From positions 372,001 through 436,000 of the forward strand of contig JACYFD010000005.1 in NCBI GenBank assembly GCA_014803435.1: a stretch of 64,000 nucleotides of DNA, written 5' to 3'. The DNA is from Cellulosimicrobium terreum (GTDB taxonomy: Bacteria; Actinomycetota; Actinomycetes; Actinomycetales; Cellulomonadaceae). The first letter of the stretch is position 1. Every line of letters starts with the position of its first letter. Both the position numbers and the translations under genes were made by a program. The notes below the pieces were generated by a model. It saw only the letters and a program-made list of their open reading frames with translations, did no database searches and was not told the origin of the DNA. Of the stretch, positions 62,834 through 64,000 are shown piece by piece.

Positions 62834-63739
62834 ATGGCCTCAGACTCTCGCAAGCAGTCGAAGAAGAAGAAGAGCACGACGCCGTCAGCGACGAGCGACG
62901 GGTGGGCGGCTCCGCCGACCGAGGTCCTGCGCACGCCGCGCGGGTTCGACCTCGCGACCTTCGACCGCCGCTCGACCCCCGGGTTCGACGGCGGCAAGGC
63001 CGCGGGCCGGGCGGTGGTCGCCGGGCACGCCGCCGAGCTGTCCGACCTGCAGGAACGACTGTTCGCCGAGGGCCGCAGCGGCGGCTCCCGCTCCGTGCTT
63101 CTCGTCCTCCAGGGCATGGACACCTCGGGCAAGGGCGGGATCGTGCGGCACGTCGTCGGCCTCGTCGACCCGCAGGGGGTCGCGCACCGCGCGTTCGGCG
63201 TCCCGACGGCGGCGGAGCGCAAGCACCACTTCCTGTGGCGCGTGCGTCGGTCCTTGCCCGAGCCGGGCTACATCGGGGTGTTCGACCGGTCCCACTACGA
63301 GGACGTGCTCGTCGCCCGGGTCGCGTCCCTCGCCCCGCCGGAGGAGATCGAGAAGCGCTACGACGAGATCAACGCCTTCGAGGAGAAGGTCGTCGCGTCC
63401 GGGACCCCGATCGTCAAGGTCGCGCTGCTCGTCTCCTACGAGGAGCAGCGCGCACGCCTCATGGAGCGGCTCGAACGCCCCGACAAGTTCTGGAAGTACG
63501 ACCCGAGCGACGTCGACTCCCGGTCCAGGTGGCCCGCCTACCAGGACGCCTACCAGGCCGTGCTGGACCGCACGAACACCGAGCACGCGCCGTGGCACAC
63601 CGTCCCCGTGGACCGCAAGTGGTTCGCGCGGCTCGCGGTGAGCGAGCTCCTGCTCGACGCGCTGCGCCGCCTCGACCTCGGGTGGCCGCCCGCGGCCTTC
63701 GACGTCGAGACCGAGAAGCGTCGGCTCGCGGCGACGTGA
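62834..63739 (+). CDS. Polyphosphate kinase 2 family protein
   Basis: Uses polyphosphate to phosphorylate AMP, ADP or other nucleotides. 301 residues from ATG at 62834. Lysine-rich N-terminus (SRKQSKKKKS), Walker A GMDTSGKGG (94-102), and DRSHYEDVL as the Walker B/lid motif; WKYDPSDVDSR is also typical. The class (NMP- or NDP-acting) cannot be assigned with confidence here. It lies 14 bases after treZ and could be co-transcribed. Confidence 0.92.
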   Translation: MASDSRKQSKKKKSTTPSATSDGWAAPPTEVLRTPRGFDLATFDRRSTPGFDGGKAAGRAVVAGHAAELSDLQERLFAEGRSGGSRSVLLVLQGMDTSGKGGIVRHVVGLVDPQGVAHRAFGVPTAAERKHHFLWRVRRSLPEPGYIGVFDRSHYEDVLVARVASLAPPEEIEKRYDEINAFEEKVVASGTPIVKVALLVSYEEQRARLMERLERPDKFWKYDPSDVDSRSRWPAYQDAYQAVLDRTNTEHAPWHTVPVDRKWFARLAVSELLLDALRRLDLGWPPAAFDVETEKRRLAAT

Positions 63740-63749
63740 CCAGTGCGGG

Positions 63750-64000
63750 TCAGATCTCGTGCCCGACGAGCGCGCGACCGTCCTCGGCGAGCGCACCGAG
63801 CCGTGACAGCGCCCGGTAGTACTTCTTGCGGTAGCCACCGCGCAGCATCTCGTCGGTGAAGAGGCCCTGCTCCCCGGTCCCCGCGAGCAGGACCGGCACG
63901 TCGCGGTCGTAGAGCCGGTCGACGAGCACGACGAGGCGCAGCGCGGCGGACTGCTCGGTGACGGGGTGCACACCCGTGAGCGCGACCGCCTCGACGCCGT
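63750..64000 (-). CDS. zapE: Cell division protein ZapE (C-terminal fragment, 5' end outside window)
   Basis: Only the last 83 residues are present; the gene continues past the right edge. The fragment contains GVHPVTEQSAALRLVVLVDR followed by LYDRDVPVLL and MLRGGYRKKYYRALSRLGAL, matching the C-terminus of the AFG1-type ATPase ZapE found in actinobacteria. Catalytic Walker motifs would lie upstream and are not seen. Converges on the PPK2 gene with a 10-base gap. Confidence 0.82.
   Translation of the reverse strand, partial: GVEAVALTGVHPVTEQSAALRLVVLVDRLYDRDVPVLLAGTGEQGLFTDEMLRGGYRKKYYRALSRLGALAEDGRALVGHEI

Overview
This is a chromosomal window from a very GC-rich actinobacterium. The gene order ruvB-ruvA-ruvC-yebC-pdxT, the phosphatidylinositol mannoside operon (thrS-HIT-pgsA-patA-pimA), a mycothiol-type maleylpyruvate isomerase homologue and the glgX-treY-treZ operon together point to a plant- or soil-associated Micrococcales member, near Cellulomonas, Isoptericola or Cellulosimicrobium. 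The genus is inferred. There are no phage genes, insertion sequences or CRISPR arrays. Nearly all genes sit in tight operons with ATGA, GTGA or TGATG stop-start overlaps.

Layout. 1-3368 (minus): Holliday junction genes ruvB (cut by the window edge), ruvA and ruvC, then yebC and pdxT. 3358-5493: a small membrane protein, a Nudix hydrolase and pdxS. 5634-11809 (minus): a lipid anchor/PIM operon and thrS. 12304-21655: a glycoside operon (ABC importer without ATPase, GH78 rhamnosidase, GH3 beta-glucosidase) with a divergent LacI regulator and a perfect operator. 21660-26333: a complete-looking gentisate operon with a divergent IclR regulator. 26365-37774: a NodD-like LysR regulator facing an operon for SDR, extradiol dioxygenase, C-C hydrolase, cyclase-family hydrolase, FAD hydroxylase, FAH-family enzyme, CoA-transferase, thiolase and an MFS transporter. 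37843-43847: L-rhamnose catabolism (rhaB, bifunctional aldolase/dehydrogenase, rhaI) with its LacI regulator. 43855-48249: a molybdopterin oxidoreductase/flavin reductase/zinc-ribbon operon, a kinase-like/flippase-like membrane fusion, and tRNA-Val(CAC). 48250-51307: pabC, pabB and two copies of a Gly-Cys-Val tRNA cluster. 51330-55883: hypothetical genes, hrpB and DUF2277. 56075-62819: glycogen-to-trehalose operon glgX-treY-treZ. 62834-64000: PPK2 and the C-terminus of zapE.

The most interesting reading is that 12304-43847 forms one functional island for rhamnosylated plant phenolics, most likely flavonoid rhamnoglycosides. The intact glycoside is imported, deglycosylated in the cytoplasm by signal-peptide-less GH78 and GH3 enzymes, the rhamnose goes through rhaI/rhaDW/rhaB, and the aglycone is hydroxylated and meta-cleaved by an Fde-like pathway. 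SDR, CoA-transferase and thiolase would then shorten the remaining side chain, and the gentisate operon would take a hydroxybenzoate. Two tandem ATC-N9-GAT motifs, the core of NodD/LysR nod-box sites, lie in front of the ring-cleavage operon. Substrate identity is an inference; the gene content and DNA motifs are read directly from the sequence.
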